From Planctomycetaceae bacterium (GTDB lineage Bacteria; Planctomycetota; Planctomycetia; Pirellulales; Thermoguttaceae), in assembly GCA_031283515.1 (NCBI GenBank), contig JAITBS010000458.1, forward strand, positions 1 through 7,141: a DNA stretch of 7,141 nt, written 5' to 3'. Shown piece after piece: positions 1 through 6,748 of this stretch. A program made the translations under genes and the position numbers. Position 1 is the first letter of the stretch, and the number at the start of each line of letters is the position of its first letter. The notes under the pieces are model-generated. The model had not been told where the DNA came from, did no database searches, and saw only the letters and a program-made list of their open reading frames with translations.

Positions 1-115
1 TTTTTTGTTTATTTTGTTTTTTCATATCGTTCGTATTCTCAAAAAATAAAATGGACTATCACAAACTTTTTGAGAGGTGATTTCCGCCGAGTCTGGAAAA
101 AATATTTCTGGGGAC

Positions 116-144
116 TTGACATAATTTTTGTTTTCGTGTATTAT
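116..144 (+). promoter_or_regulatory. Sigma-70 promoter for the structured RNA / DUF1559 leader
   Basis: A perfect -35 box TTGACA (116-121) and a -10 box TATTAT (139-144) are separated by exactly 17 bp. Transcription would start near 151. The first coding start downstream is at 596, so the transcript would carry a leader of about 445 nt or be an independent non-coding RNA. No other promoter of this quality is visible between here and the DUF1559 gene. Confidence 0.7.
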
Positions 145-216
145 CTTAAAACAATGATTTCAGTTTTTTTAATTTTCGATATTTGGAGATCAAATTACAT
201 TTTGAAAAATAAGTTG

Positions 217-234
217 CCCGAATTTTTGTTCGGG
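217..234 (+). other. Short GC-rich hairpin in the leader
   Basis: CCCGAA (217-222) and TTCGGG (229-234) form a perfect 6-bp stem around a 6-nt loop. The hairpin lies inside the predicted transcript and just 5' of the larger structured region. What follows is A-rich, not T-rich, so it does not look like a + strand intrinsic terminator. Confidence 0.4.
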
Positions 235-246
235 TATTAAAAAAAT

Positions 247-558
247 CGAGTACGTCAACAAAACTAAAATCGCTTAGGCGAACTGTAATTTTCTACCGAC
301 CAACCGGATTTTCCGGGTAGAATATTACTTAACCAGGAAAGTTGCGTGGCTCCCGTTCGGGGAGCGTCGCGTCCTGCGTTATGGGTATAATTCAGTATTG
401 CATTTTGAACATGTAATACACCACTTTGGTCGGTGGGAAGGAGCCTAATTTTAGTTACGTGTCGCTCCTGATCTAAGAGCGATATTTCTGTTGCCGTTTC
501 TCGGCGTTGTATTTTTCCCACTTTAGCAAAAACAGATTATTTGTTATATAATCTGTTT
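247..558 (+). ncRNA. Candidate structured RNA (unassigned family)
   Basis: This segment folds into nested helices by direct base complementarity. An outer 9-bp helix pairs 262-270 with 448-456, with ACGT 252-255 facing ACGT 457-460. A 15-bp helix pairs 289-303 with 426-440 and has three G-U wobbles. Inside it sit hairpins 304-316 (CCGGA/TCCGG), 334-376 (CAGGA/TCCTG enclosing GCG/CGC and GCTCCC/GGGAGC) and 395-419 (9 bp, one G-U), which together make a four-way junction. Hairpins 462-482, 493-505 and 530-558 follow 3'. The wobble pairs work only if the + strand is transcribed, in agreement with the upstream promoter. I looked for signatures of RNase P RNA, tmRNA, SRP RNA, T-box and common riboswitches and did not recognise any. 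It may be a stand-alone RNA or the 5' leader of the DUF1559 gene. The boundaries are approximate. Confidence 0.5.
530..558 (+). terminator. 11-bp hairpin before the DUF1559 ribosome site
   Basis: AAACAGATTAT (530-540) and ATAATCTGTTT (548-558) form a perfect 11-bp stem with a 7-nt loop. The following bases (AAATTTTC) contain only a short T-run, so as an intrinsic terminator it is weak. Its place between the structured region and the DUF1559 ribosome binding site suits either the 3' end of a non-coding RNA or an attenuator that controls read-through into the gene. Confidence 0.4.
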
Positions 559-582
559 AAATTTTCAATACATCTTTATTTT

Positions 583-588
583 AAGGAG
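583..588 (+). promoter_or_regulatory. Ribosome binding site of the DUF1559 gene
   Basis: AAGGAG lies 7 nt before the ATG at 596. It is the clearest Shine-Dalgarno sequence in the window and fixes the start of the DUF1559 gene. Confidence 0.8.
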
Positions 589-595
589 AATTAAG

Positions 596-1702
596 ATGAA
601 AATCAGATTTTTTCGCGGATTTACGTTAGTCGAATTACTTGTCGTTATTAGTATTATCAGTTTGCTTGCCGGATTATTACTTCCAGCAGTTAATGCCGCA
701 CGAGAAGCGGGAAGGCGAACAACATGTATCAATAACGAAAGTCAACTCGCTGTTGCCTTTCTCGGTTATGACTCGGCACGAGGACATATCCCACCAATTC
801 GTGCTAAAATTGGCGAAAAGAGTGTCGAGGACGAAAATCATAACACCGTCCAAAGAGATATTTTTGCCAATTGGGTTGTACATATTATGCCGTATATCGA
901 AATGAATACCGCTTGGAATCGAGCTCAACAAGAAAATTATGAAGATTTTGACTCATTAATAATTCCAACGTTACAATGTCGAAGTGGTGTTAACGGTGCG
1001 TATAATCCTGTAGGAAAAACAACTTTATTTTACGTTATCAATGGTGGTTATCAAAACTCAATCGGTTCTTGGGATGATCACATGGTTCCGGGAGGAATAT
1101 GGTCGCTTTATGAGCCGGCGCGAAAAGAAGATGCAACGAGTTTTGATCTGGCGTCATTTGATAATATTACTGATGTTGGAGGAGGTTGGACATTCTCTCC
1201 CAATCGTATTAAAACGACTGTTTCCGTAGATTATGTTTCGAGTAATGATGGAACAAGTATGACAATGATTCTTTCCGAAAATTTGAATACCATGCCTTGG
1301 TATCGAAATTTAGAAGATAGCTATGGTTTTTATATCGGTCATGCAGAGAGTGATGTTGGTTTTTGTTATCCGGGGAATAATACAGTTACAACACATGTTA
1401 CACCAACCATACCGGTTACCGGTTCATTAACAGCTCTTGGCACGGAAGCGGATGCTTCTTGGCATGGTTACGATAGTTTTCATGCTGCTGTTGTTCTATG
1501 GATCAATGATGATCGTAATTTCAAAAAAACTCAAGGAATCTATGAACATGCTCGCCCATCTTCTTGGCATCCCGGAATTGTTAATTGTGCATTTGCAGAT
1601 CGCAGTGTTCGATCAATTAATGATAAGATCAGTAAAGAGATATTCGTACGGCTTTGTCAGCCGAAAAGTGGGACTGTCATGGATTGGAGTAAACTCGATT
1701 AA
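596..1702 (+). CDS. DUF1559 protein with type IV pilin-like prepilin N-terminus
   Basis: This 368-residue protein has the hallmark planctomycete architecture. A short basic leader (MKIRFFRG) ends in Gly8 and is followed by FTLVELLVVI, the class III prepilin signal. Cleavage is expected at Gly8|Phe9, with the conserved Glu at +5 (Glu13). A hydrophobic helix runs to about residue 30, followed by PAVNAAREAGRR and the CINNESQLAVAFLGYDSARG stretch typical of the start of DUF1559. The C-terminus carries the family's closing motif, here SSWHPGIVNCAFADRSVRSI (about 322-341), with Arg where the family usually has Gly (ADGSV). Length is normal for the family. The protein is probably exported and anchored through a type II secretion or type IV pilus-like assembly route. 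Its exact role is unknown; these proteins are abundant surface or pseudopilin-like proteins in planctomycetes. It stands alone, with no pilus or secretion gene beside it, and is preceded by a long structured leader. Confidence 0.9.
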   Translation: MKIRFFRGFTLVELLVVISIISLLAGLLLPAVNAAREAGRRTTCINNESQLAVAFLGYDSARGHIPPIRAKIGEKSVEDENHNTVQRDIFANWVVHIMPYIEMNTAWNRAQQENYEDFDSLIIPTLQCRSGVNGAYNPVGKTTLFYVINGGYQNSIGSWDDHMVPGGIWSLYEPARKEDATSFDLASFDNITDVGGGWTFSPNRIKTTVSVDYVSSNDGTSMTMILSENLNTMPWYRNLEDSYGFYIGHAESDVGFCYPGNNTVTTHVTPTIPVTGSLTALGTEADASWHGYDSFHAAVVLWINDDRNFKKTQGIYEHARPSSWHPGIVNCAFADRSVRSINDKISKEIFVRLCQPKSGTVMDWSKLD

Positions 1703-1817
1703 ATTATTCCGTATTATATTGATTACCATATTACTATTCTGTGGATATCTATTATATTCATACTTAATTCAATTTAGTAGTACAAAAAATCTAATTTATA
1801 ACAATGTAAAGTATAAC

Positions 1818-1854
1818 GACGAGAAGTATATTTTCTCTGTCCTGATTATTTTTT
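1818..1854 (+). terminator. Probable terminator between convergent genes
   Basis: GAC-GAGAA (1818-1825) pairs with TTCTC-t-GTC (1833-1841, one bulged T) around a 7-nt loop, and a run of six T follows at 1849-1854. The T-run is about 7 nt from the stem, so strength is uncertain. It lies in the spacer between the DUF1559 gene and the oppositely oriented leuA, and its tail overlaps the leuA stop codon. The rest of 1703-1852 is AT-rich, with no other feature seen. Confidence 0.4.
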
Positions 1855-3367
1855 ATAACATTCTGTTGACGGCATTCAGAATGGCAATGGTACTGGCTTC
1901 GATAATATCCGTCGAAACACCATGACCACGAAAAATTTCACCGCTTTGGTTAATGAGGATCGCCACTTCACCTTGTGCATCTTCTCCATCTGTTACACTT
2001 TGTACCATATATTCTTTCATTGAAATATCTTTTTCTGTTAGTTCTCGAATAGCAAAGAAAATCGCATCAATAGGACCATCGCCGCCGCTGGTTTCTTTGG
2101 TGTATTCGCAATTTCCGTAGCGTAATTTTAACACAATATACGGTTCCTTACCGGTTCGGCAACGTAAATCATACGAAACAAAACTCCAACTCAATTCTTC
2201 CGGTTTATCCTTTTTTTCATGAATCTGTTGTTCAATTAACGCACGAATATCGTCGTCATAAATATTCTTTTTTCGGTCTGCGAGTTTTTTAAATTCTTCA
2301 AAGACATTGTTTAGTTGTTTTATATCCAGTTCATAACCGAGTGTTTTGGCACGATCTGCCAACGCCGCACGACCACTGTGTTTACCGAGTACCAAATCCG
2401 TTTTCTGAAAACCAACATCTGCCGGAACCATAATTTCGTACGTTGTCGGATTTTTGAGCATTCCGTCCTGATGAATACCTGATTCATGGGCAAAGGCGTT
2501 TTGACCGACAATTGCCTTATTACGGGGCACTTTTAATCCTGTAACAGTTGAAACTAACCGGCTTATTGGAACAAGACGTTGTGTTACAATTTTTGTTCCG
2601 GCGTTGTACACATCGTTTCGGGTTTTCAGAGCCATCACCACTTCTTCCAATGAACAATTGCCGGCGCGTTCGCCAAGACCGTTAATTGTACACTCCACTT
2701 GTCCTGCACCCGCACGAACTGCCGCAAGACTTGTTGCTACCGCCATACCAAGATCATCATGATTATGTACACTAATTACCGCACGATCAATATTCGGAAC
2801 ATGTTCGAACAAATCACGAATACGTTGATACATTTCGTTGGGTGTGGCATAACCAACCGTATCTGGAATATTAACCGTTGACGCTCCGGCATTGATAACC
2901 GCTTCAACAATACGGCAAAGATGATCAATTTCTGTACGTGTTGAATCTTCTGCGGAAAATTCAACATCGGAACAAAATTTCCGTGCATATTTAACAGATT
3001 CAACAGCGGTTTCGATATTCTGTTTGGGAGTCATCCGAAGTTTGTACTCACGGTGAATTGGACTTGTTGCAAGAAAGACATGAATTCTTGGTTGTTCGGC
3101 ATCTTTGAGTGCTTCGGCTGCAGCGTCAATATCTTTAGTAACACAACGTGCTAAACTACAAACACCGCTTCCTTTAACTGTTCGGGCGACTTCTTGTACA
3201 GATTCAAAATCACCCGGTGAAGCAATCGCAAACCCTGCTTCAATCATATCGACACCGAGTTCCGATAATGCGTTAGCCACTTCGAGTTTTTCACTCAAAT
3301 TCATACTCGCTCCGGGCGATTGTTCTCCATCACGTAATGTTGTATCGAATATCTTAACTGTTCGCAT
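1853..3367 (-). CDS. leuA: 2-isopropylmalate synthase
   Basis: This enzyme condenses acetyl-CoA with 2-oxoisovalerate to 2-isopropylmalate, the committed step of leucine synthesis in the cytosol. The 504-residue length fits the bacterial enzyme (about 510-525). The N-terminal TIM barrel opens with DTTLRDGEQSPG (8-19). The expected metal ligands are Asp13, His201 and His203 (in SVHNHDDLGMA) and Asn237 (in GLGERAGN), all present. HESGIHQDGMLKNPTTYEIM (294-313) is the LeuA-type linker motif and argues against homocitrate or citramalate synthase. The C-terminal leucine-binding dimerisation domain (about 390-504) is complete, so leucine feedback inhibition is expected. The start ATG (complement of 3365-3367) follows TAGGAA at a spacing of about 9-10 nt. 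No other leu or ilv gene is in the window, so the gene appears monocistronic here. I saw no convincing leader peptide with a leucine-codon run upstream. Confidence 0.96.
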   Translation of the reverse strand: MRTVKIFDTTLRDGEQSPGASMNLSEKLEVANALSELGVDMIEAGFAIASPGDFESVQEVARTVKGSGVCSLARCVTKDIDAAAEALKDAEQPRIHVFLATSPIHREYKLRMTPKQNIETAVESVKYARKFCSDVEFSAEDSTRTEIDHLCRIVEAVINAGASTVNIPDTVGYATPNEMYQRIRDLFEHVPNIDRAVISVHNHDDLGMAVATSLAAVRAGAGQVECTINGLGERAGNCSLEEVVMALKTRNDVYNAGTKIVTQRLVPISRLVSTVTGLKVPRNKAIVGQNAFAHESGIHQDGMLKNPTTYEIMVPADVGFQKTDLVLGKHSGRAALADRAKTLGYELDIKQLNNVFEEFKKLADRKKNIYDDDIRALIEQQIHEKKDKPEELSWSFVSYDLRCRTGKEPYIVLKLRYGNCEYTKETSGGDGPIDAIFFAIRELTEKDISMKEYMVQSVTDGEDAQGEVAILINQSGEIFRGHGVSTDIIEASTIAILNAVNRML

Positions 3368-3377
3368 AAAAATTAAA

Positions 3378-3383
3378 TTCCTA
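3378..3383 (-). promoter_or_regulatory. Likely ribosome binding site of leuA
   Basis: On the minus strand TAGGAA precedes the leuA ATG by about 10 nt. It is a partial Shine-Dalgarno match at slightly long spacing, but it is the only purine-rich site near this start. Confidence 0.5.
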
Positions 3384-3443
3384 TTCTATTATTAAAGACG
3401 ATGAAATGTATAAACGTTACGAAATAAAAACTGAAATATCCTA

Positions 3444-3455
3444 TTGGGAACCCAA
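3444..3455. promoter_or_regulatory. 12-bp dyad upstream of leuA
   Basis: TTGGG-AA-CCCAA is a perfect inverted repeat with a 2-bp centre, 77 bp upstream of the leuA start. A dyad of this size at this distance could be a repressor site for leuA. No regulator gene is nearby to support this, and a chance palindrome cannot be excluded. Confidence 0.25.
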
Positions 3456-3966
3456 GTTTTATTTACACATTGAGTTTTCGGATGAATTACTTTTTACGAC
3501 TAATCTAATTGTAACTTTTATTGGTTTTGTTATCTTTATAAGTTTATATACATTCTTCACAATATTCTCCGATTTTTTGACAATTGCAATTTCGATAAAT
3601 TTTGTACAAATAATCTGATTTATGATTACCTATCGGCAACATGGACTTTCGGTGAAGGTCGCCCTACAAAAACATACAAGCGGCTGTTCACTGCACGGTT
3701 CACTCTTCAAAACGGCGTTGTTCACCATGTGCGGGAATTGACGTTAAACTATTGATTACAAATAGGTTATGATATATATCGATACAAAAAAATGATTAAA
3801 AAGTTCACTTTAGAACAGTTGTTAATATTTTCGGTTGAGTCTGGCAAATGGTATCAGTAACTAATAATGATGACGTAATCAAAGCAAGTATTATAGAGAA
3901 AAACTTTAGAAATAAAAGTCATTTTTAGCAAAAAATTTGTTTGAGAGATTTTTTGCTTCTTTACGA

Positions 3967-4007
3967 TTTTTTTCTTGAGTTTTTTTTTCTTGAGTTTTTT
4001 TTTCTTG
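3967..4007. repeat. 15-bp T-rich tandem repeat
   Basis: The CTTG motif recurs with a strict 15-bp period (C at 3974, 3989 and 4004). It is preceded each time by seven to nine T, and the first two copies are followed by AG. The units are 3967-3979, 3980-3994 and 3995-4007, the first and last being incomplete. Such repeats vary in copy number by slippage. Read on the minus strand it would encode repeated QEKKT, but that reading frame has no other gene-like property. Confidence 0.75.
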
Positions 4008-4103
4008 TTGTGCGGCAGCGTTCGTTACGCACACCAAACCGCGTGAAATCAGTTTTACGGGAACTTGGAATCGGGTTTCGGCTGGCTGGTTATTATGTAG
4101 TAG

Positions 4104-4191
4104 GAAGAGTTGAGAGTGCCGCAAAGCGGATTACTATCAAAACGGTATTACTCCGCTTGCGATACTCTCCACTATCAACTCTCAACTCTTC
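4104..4191. repeat. Imperfect palindromic intergenic repeat
   Basis: GAAGAGTTGAGAGT (4104-4117) has a perfect 14-bp inverted copy, ACTCTCAACTCTTC (4178-4191). A second, inner pair is CGCAAAGCGGA (4120-4130) against TCCGCTTGCG (4152-4161), differing by one base. The right arm is itself built from two tandem copies of TCAACTC. The element is 88 bp long and non-coding. It resembles a MITE or extragenic palindrome, but I see no clear target duplication. It could fold as a long hairpin in RNA or as a cruciform in DNA. Confidence 0.6.
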
Positions 4192-4238
4192 ACTGTCCGC
4201 TATTCACTAAAAAAATAACTCCTAAAATTAAAACCCCC

Positions 4239-4250
4239 TTGAAATTTCAA
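4239..4250. promoter_or_regulatory. Perfect 12-bp palindrome upstream of etfB
   Basis: TTGAAATTTCAA is a perfect palindrome about 100 bp before the etfB ATG at 4350. It lies where a promoter-proximal operator could be, and its left half TTGAAA could serve as a -35 box, but no good -10 box follows at the right spacing. The regulatory role is inference. Confidence 0.25.
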
Positions 4251-4349
4251 TTTTTCTTGCCAAAATATAGTTAATCATTTTTGATAACTTCTAAAAAACT
4301 GCTTTCAATATTTTTCAAATCCCAAAAAACTAAACATCACAATAAATTA

Positions 4350-5204
4350 ATGTATCATTCGATAGTTCTTGTTAAACAGGTTCCCAATACTGCCAATATT
4401 ACAGTCAACGCCATGAAAGAGGACGGAACAGTCAACCGTGCTGTATTGCCGACAATTTTCAATCCCGACGATCTCCACGCATTGGAAACAGCACTGGATA
4501 TAAAACAACGTTTTGGCGGTACAGTAACAGTTATTTCGATGGGACCTCCCAAAGCAGCAGATGTTTTGCGTGACTGTTTGTTTCGCGGAGCAGATCGAGC
4601 TGTCTTGATTACGGATCGGCGTGCCGCAGCAAGCGATACGTTGGCAACAAGTTATATTCTTTCTCAGGCAGTTAAAACAGTTAATCATTTTGATTTTGTT
4701 TTTACAGGTCGTCAAGCAATTGACGGCGATACCGCCCAAACCGGACCACAGTGTGCCGAAAAACTCGGGATTCCTCAAATAACCTATGTGGAGGAGATTG
4801 ACAAAATTCAAAACGGTAAAGCAACAATTCGACGGAATATCGGGAATGGTTGGGAAATGGTTCGAGTCAAATTGCCGGTTCTTCTGACAGTCATTGAAAC
4901 CGCCAATACGCCGCGTCCGTGTTCGGCAAAACGTATGATGAAATACAAAAATTATCGAGTCCCCGCAGAAGCAGCACCAGAACAAATCAACGAACTTAAA
5001 AAACAAAACCGGCTTATCGAACAATGGAATCTTGATGATATTGGAGCAGATTTAGATCGTTGCGGAGTTTCCGGTTCACCGACAAAAGTTTTCCGTATTC
5101 AATCAATTGTTCTGAAAAAAGAAGGATTCACCGAAGTAACTCCAACAAAAGATGGAATAACGAAGTTGATTCACGAACTCGTTAACGATAAAACATTAGG
5201 ATAA
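4350..5204 (+). CDS. etfB: Electron transfer flavoprotein, beta subunit
   Basis: EtfB pairs with EtfA to form the FAD- and AMP/FAD-binding heterodimer that takes electrons from acyl-CoA and related dehydrogenases and passes them to the membrane quinone pool, or bifurcates them in anaerobes. The 284-residue product starts MYHSIVLVKQVPNT, the usual EtfB beginning. It contains VISMGPPKAADVLRDCLFRG (61-80), SDTLATSY (95-102), the nucleotide-binding GRQAIDGDTAQTGP (120-133), VLLTVIETANTPRP (177-190) and the closing W-N-L-D-D-IGAD...GSPTKV segment (226-246). It is somewhat longer than the roughly 250-260 residues common in the family. I chose ATG 4350 over the in-frame TTG at 4281 because the extra 23 residues are low-complexity Lys/Ser and precede the conserved first strand. 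No Shine-Dalgarno sequence is visible. etfA, normally the next gene, is absent. Whether this form bifurcates electrons cannot be told from sequence by eye. Confidence 0.93.
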   Translation: MYHSIVLVKQVPNTANITVNAMKEDGTVNRAVLPTIFNPDDLHALETALDIKQRFGGTVTVISMGPPKAADVLRDCLFRGADRAVLITDRRAAASDTLATSYILSQAVKTVNHFDFVFTGRQAIDGDTAQTGPQCAEKLGIPQITYVEEIDKIQNGKATIRRNIGNGWEMVRVKLPVLLTVIETANTPRPCSAKRMMKYKNYRVPAEAAPEQINELKKQNRLIEQWNLDDIGADLDRCGVSGSPTKVFRIQSIVLKKEGFTEVTPTKDGITKLIHELVNDKTLG

Positions 5205-5232
5205 CATGTTGTAATAAAATATGATCTGAGAT

Positions 5233-5273
5233 CGTCAAATTTGTTATATTTCTTATTTTTTGACGTGATTTTT
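5233..5273 (+). terminator. Possible terminator after etfB
   Basis: CGTCAAA (5233-5239) pairs perfectly with TTTGACG (5259-5265), and TGATTTTT follows. The stem is 7 bp but the loop is long (19 nt) and the T-run is short, so this is a weak candidate. It lies 28 bp after the etfB stop and would separate etfB from the downstream synthase-like gene. Confidence 0.3.
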
Positions 5274-5376
5274 CCAGATTCAAACGATTTTTTGGTTTCA
5301 AAGCTGTTCGAATCAAAAAAACAAAGTAAACTTAGGCGGTATTTTTTCTTTTTTCTGATTACGAAAAGTTTTTTTC

Positions 5377-6693
5377 ATGAATAGATGTCGTGTTGTGATT
5401 ACAGGTATGGGATTGATCAGTCCTTTGCCTTCTTCTCTTGAGCATTTCCGGGAGGCGTTGGTTTCCCGAAAAGGGGCGGTTCGTCCTTTTCTTTGGAGTG
5501 GTGAGGCGGTAAGTTCGGTGCCTATTGCTGCTCCTGCGCTTTTTGAGGGAAAAATCGAAGATTTTGATTTGCACGATGTTGCGCAGAAAAAAATAATCAA
5601 AAAAGGTCTGAAAATTATGTCGCGTGAGATTCAGATGGCGGTTGCTTCCAGTTGCCAAGCTCTTTATCACGCCAATATCCAATTAGGGCAGTTTCCGTCT
5701 CAACGTCTTGGAGTTTCGTTTGGTTCAGATTATATTTTGACAACTGTTGATGATGTGATTGACGGGATTCGGGCGTGTTGTGATTGTTCAAGAAGTTCAA
5801 AAAATCCGGAAGAGATATTGGGTTTTGATTTTTCGCGCTGGGCGTCTGAAGGACTCACAAAAATGCAACCGCTCTGGCAACTAAAATATCTGACAAACAT
5901 GCCGGCAAGTCATATTGCAATTATCAATAATTTTCATGGTCCGAGTAATTCGATTACCTTGCGGGAAGCGTCTATTGGGGCGTGTGTTGGTGAATCGGTT
6001 GAGATTATTGCTTCGGGGCGTGCGGACATTATGCTTGTTGGGACAACCGGCAGCCGGTTACATCCGATGAAGATGCTCCATGCGATTCAGCAGGAAGAAC
6101 TGACGACAACTGAGTGCAAACCGTTTGATCGGTATCGGGATGGAACCGTTCTTGGCGAAGGAGCTGGTTCCCTCGTCTTGGAAGAACTGGAACATGCACA
6201 AAAACGCGGTGCAACTATTTGGGGAGAAGTGATTTGTGGTTCCTATCGAACCCGTTATGACCGAACGAAAACAGACCGAAGACGTGAAGTGATTCGGAGT
6301 GTTTTGTGCGATGTACTGAAACGGAGCGGCATGGAGCCGGAACAGATTGGTCATATCAATACCCATGGTCTTGGAACTCGTGATTCGGATCATGCCGAAG
6401 CGTTGGCGATTAACGATGTTTTTGGGAATCGGAAAAAAGCAATTCCATTGAGTGCAACAAAGGGATTTTTTGGTAATTTGGGAGCTGGAAGCGGAGCAGT
6501 GGAATTAGTTGCGAGTGTTCTTGCGTTGGAAAGGGAATTATTGTTTCCGACCTTGAATTTTTCAACACCAGACCCCGAATGTCCGGTAACACCCGATCAG
6601 GAAAACAATACACCAAGCGGTCAATCGTTCATTAAAATTGCTGTAAATCCGCAATCTCAAGCATCCGCAATTCTTATCCGAAAATTCCGGTAA
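5377..6693 (+). CDS. Beta-ketoacyl-ACP synthase homologue with a degenerate active site
   Basis: This 438-residue protein has the full FabF/KAS thiolase fold: VVITGMGLISPL at the N-terminus (6-17), PFDRYRDGTVLGEGAGSLVLEE (249-270) and a C-terminal half with the THGLGT and ATKGFFGN motifs. The nucleophile elbow reads GPSNSITLREAS (188-199). Ungapped alignment with FabF (GPSISIATAC) puts Glu197 where the catalytic Cys belongs. His330 (THGLGT) is kept, as is Lys362, but the second catalytic His is Asn367. The C-terminal gatekeeper loop GFGGTN is replaced by VNPQSQ (423-428). Claisen condensation is therefore not expected. Known relatives without the Cys are chain-length factors (KS-beta) and KSQ decarboxylases, which have Gln; Glu is different. 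It could be a partner subunit, a malonyl-ACP decarboxylase or a binding protein. No partner synthase, ACP or other fatty-acid gene is in the window. The start is ATG 5377, directly before the conserved first strand, with no clear Shine-Dalgarno sequence. Confidence 0.85.
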   Translation: MNRCRVVITGMGLISPLPSSLEHFREALVSRKGAVRPFLWSGEAVSSVPIAAPALFEGKIEDFDLHDVAQKKIIKKGLKIMSREIQMAVASSCQALYHANIQLGQFPSQRLGVSFGSDYILTTVDDVIDGIRACCDCSRSSKNPEEILGFDFSRWASEGLTKMQPLWQLKYLTNMPASHIAIINNFHGPSNSITLREASIGACVGESVEIIASGRADIMLVGTTGSRLHPMKMLHAIQQEELTTTECKPFDRYRDGTVLGEGAGSLVLEELEHAQKRGATIWGEVICGSYRTRYDRTKTDRRREVIRSVLCDVLKRSGMEPEQIGHINTHGLGTRDSDHAEALAINDVFGNRKKAIPLSATKGFFGNLGAGSGAVELVASVLALERELLFPTLNFSTPDPECPVTPDQENNTPSGQSFIKIAVNPQSQASAILIRKFR

Positions 6694-6725
6694 AATGTTG
6701 GCGGTAAAATGATGAGGATAAAATG
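6689..6725. repeat. Short direct repeats GG(T/A)TAAAATG-like at the KAS 3' end
   Basis: GGTAAAATG occurs at 6689-6697 (including the synthase stop codon) and at 6703-6711, and GGATAAAATG follows at 6716-6725. Another GGTAAAATG is at 6983-6991, after the tRNA. The repeats are short and of unknown role. They could reflect local duplication. Confidence 0.45.
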
Positions 6726-6748
6726 TTTCACCGAAAAGACATTGGGAA

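Larger units (their letters stand above)
3368..4349. other. Long gene-poor spacer between leuA and etfB
   Basis: About 980 bp separate the divergent leuA and etfB genes, and I find no convincing gene in them. The part next to leuA (3400-3630) is very AT-rich. A less AT-rich patch at about 3631-3735 contains GTTCAC three times and a GGACTTTCGGTGAAGG stretch that looks like intergenic repeat material. The T-rich tandem repeat (3967-4007), a hairpin with arms TGTGCG (4009-4014) and CGCACA (4028-4033), the large palindrome (4104-4191) and two dyads (3444-3455, 4239-4250) make up the rest. The promoters of both flanking genes must lie here, but none has good -35 and -10 boxes. Confidence 0.6.

Noticed and set aside
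334..376. Resemblance of AGGAAAGT...GGCTCC to the RNase P RNA conserved region I
   Set aside because: The match is partial and the other conserved regions (for example the ACAGAA-containing P4 3' strand) are not found at suitable positions.
264..521. 85-codon open frame on the minus strand in the DUF1559 upstream region
   Set aside because: It begins with GTG and has no recognisable domain. It coincides with the helices of the structured RNA, which has a + strand promoter and + strand-only wobble pairs.
1671..1925. Hydrophobic open frame starting within the DUF1559 3' end (about residues KLFRIILITILLFCGYLLYSY)
   Set aside because: It overlaps the DUF1559 3' end and the leuA 3' end in another frame, has no ribosome site, and its hydrophobicity follows from AT-rich sequence.
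3406..3618. 70-codon hydrophobic open frame upstream of leuA
   Set aside because: No Shine-Dalgarno site, no recognisable family, and very AT-rich sequence that easily gives Ile/Phe/Leu-rich frames. A real small membrane protein cannot be fully excluded.
3906..4124. Minus-strand frame with QEKKT repeats
   Set aside because: The repeat is simply the translation of the 15-bp T-rich tandem repeat, and the rest lacks gene-like features.
4281..4349. Upstream TTG start extending EtfB by 23 residues
   Set aside because: The extension is low-complexity, has no ribosome site, and precedes the family's normal N-terminal strand at MYHSIVLVKQVP.
4347..5024. 225-codon minus-strand frame opposite etfB
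   Set aside because: Cys- and Asn-rich shadow of the coding strand, with no domain; etfB on the + strand is clear.
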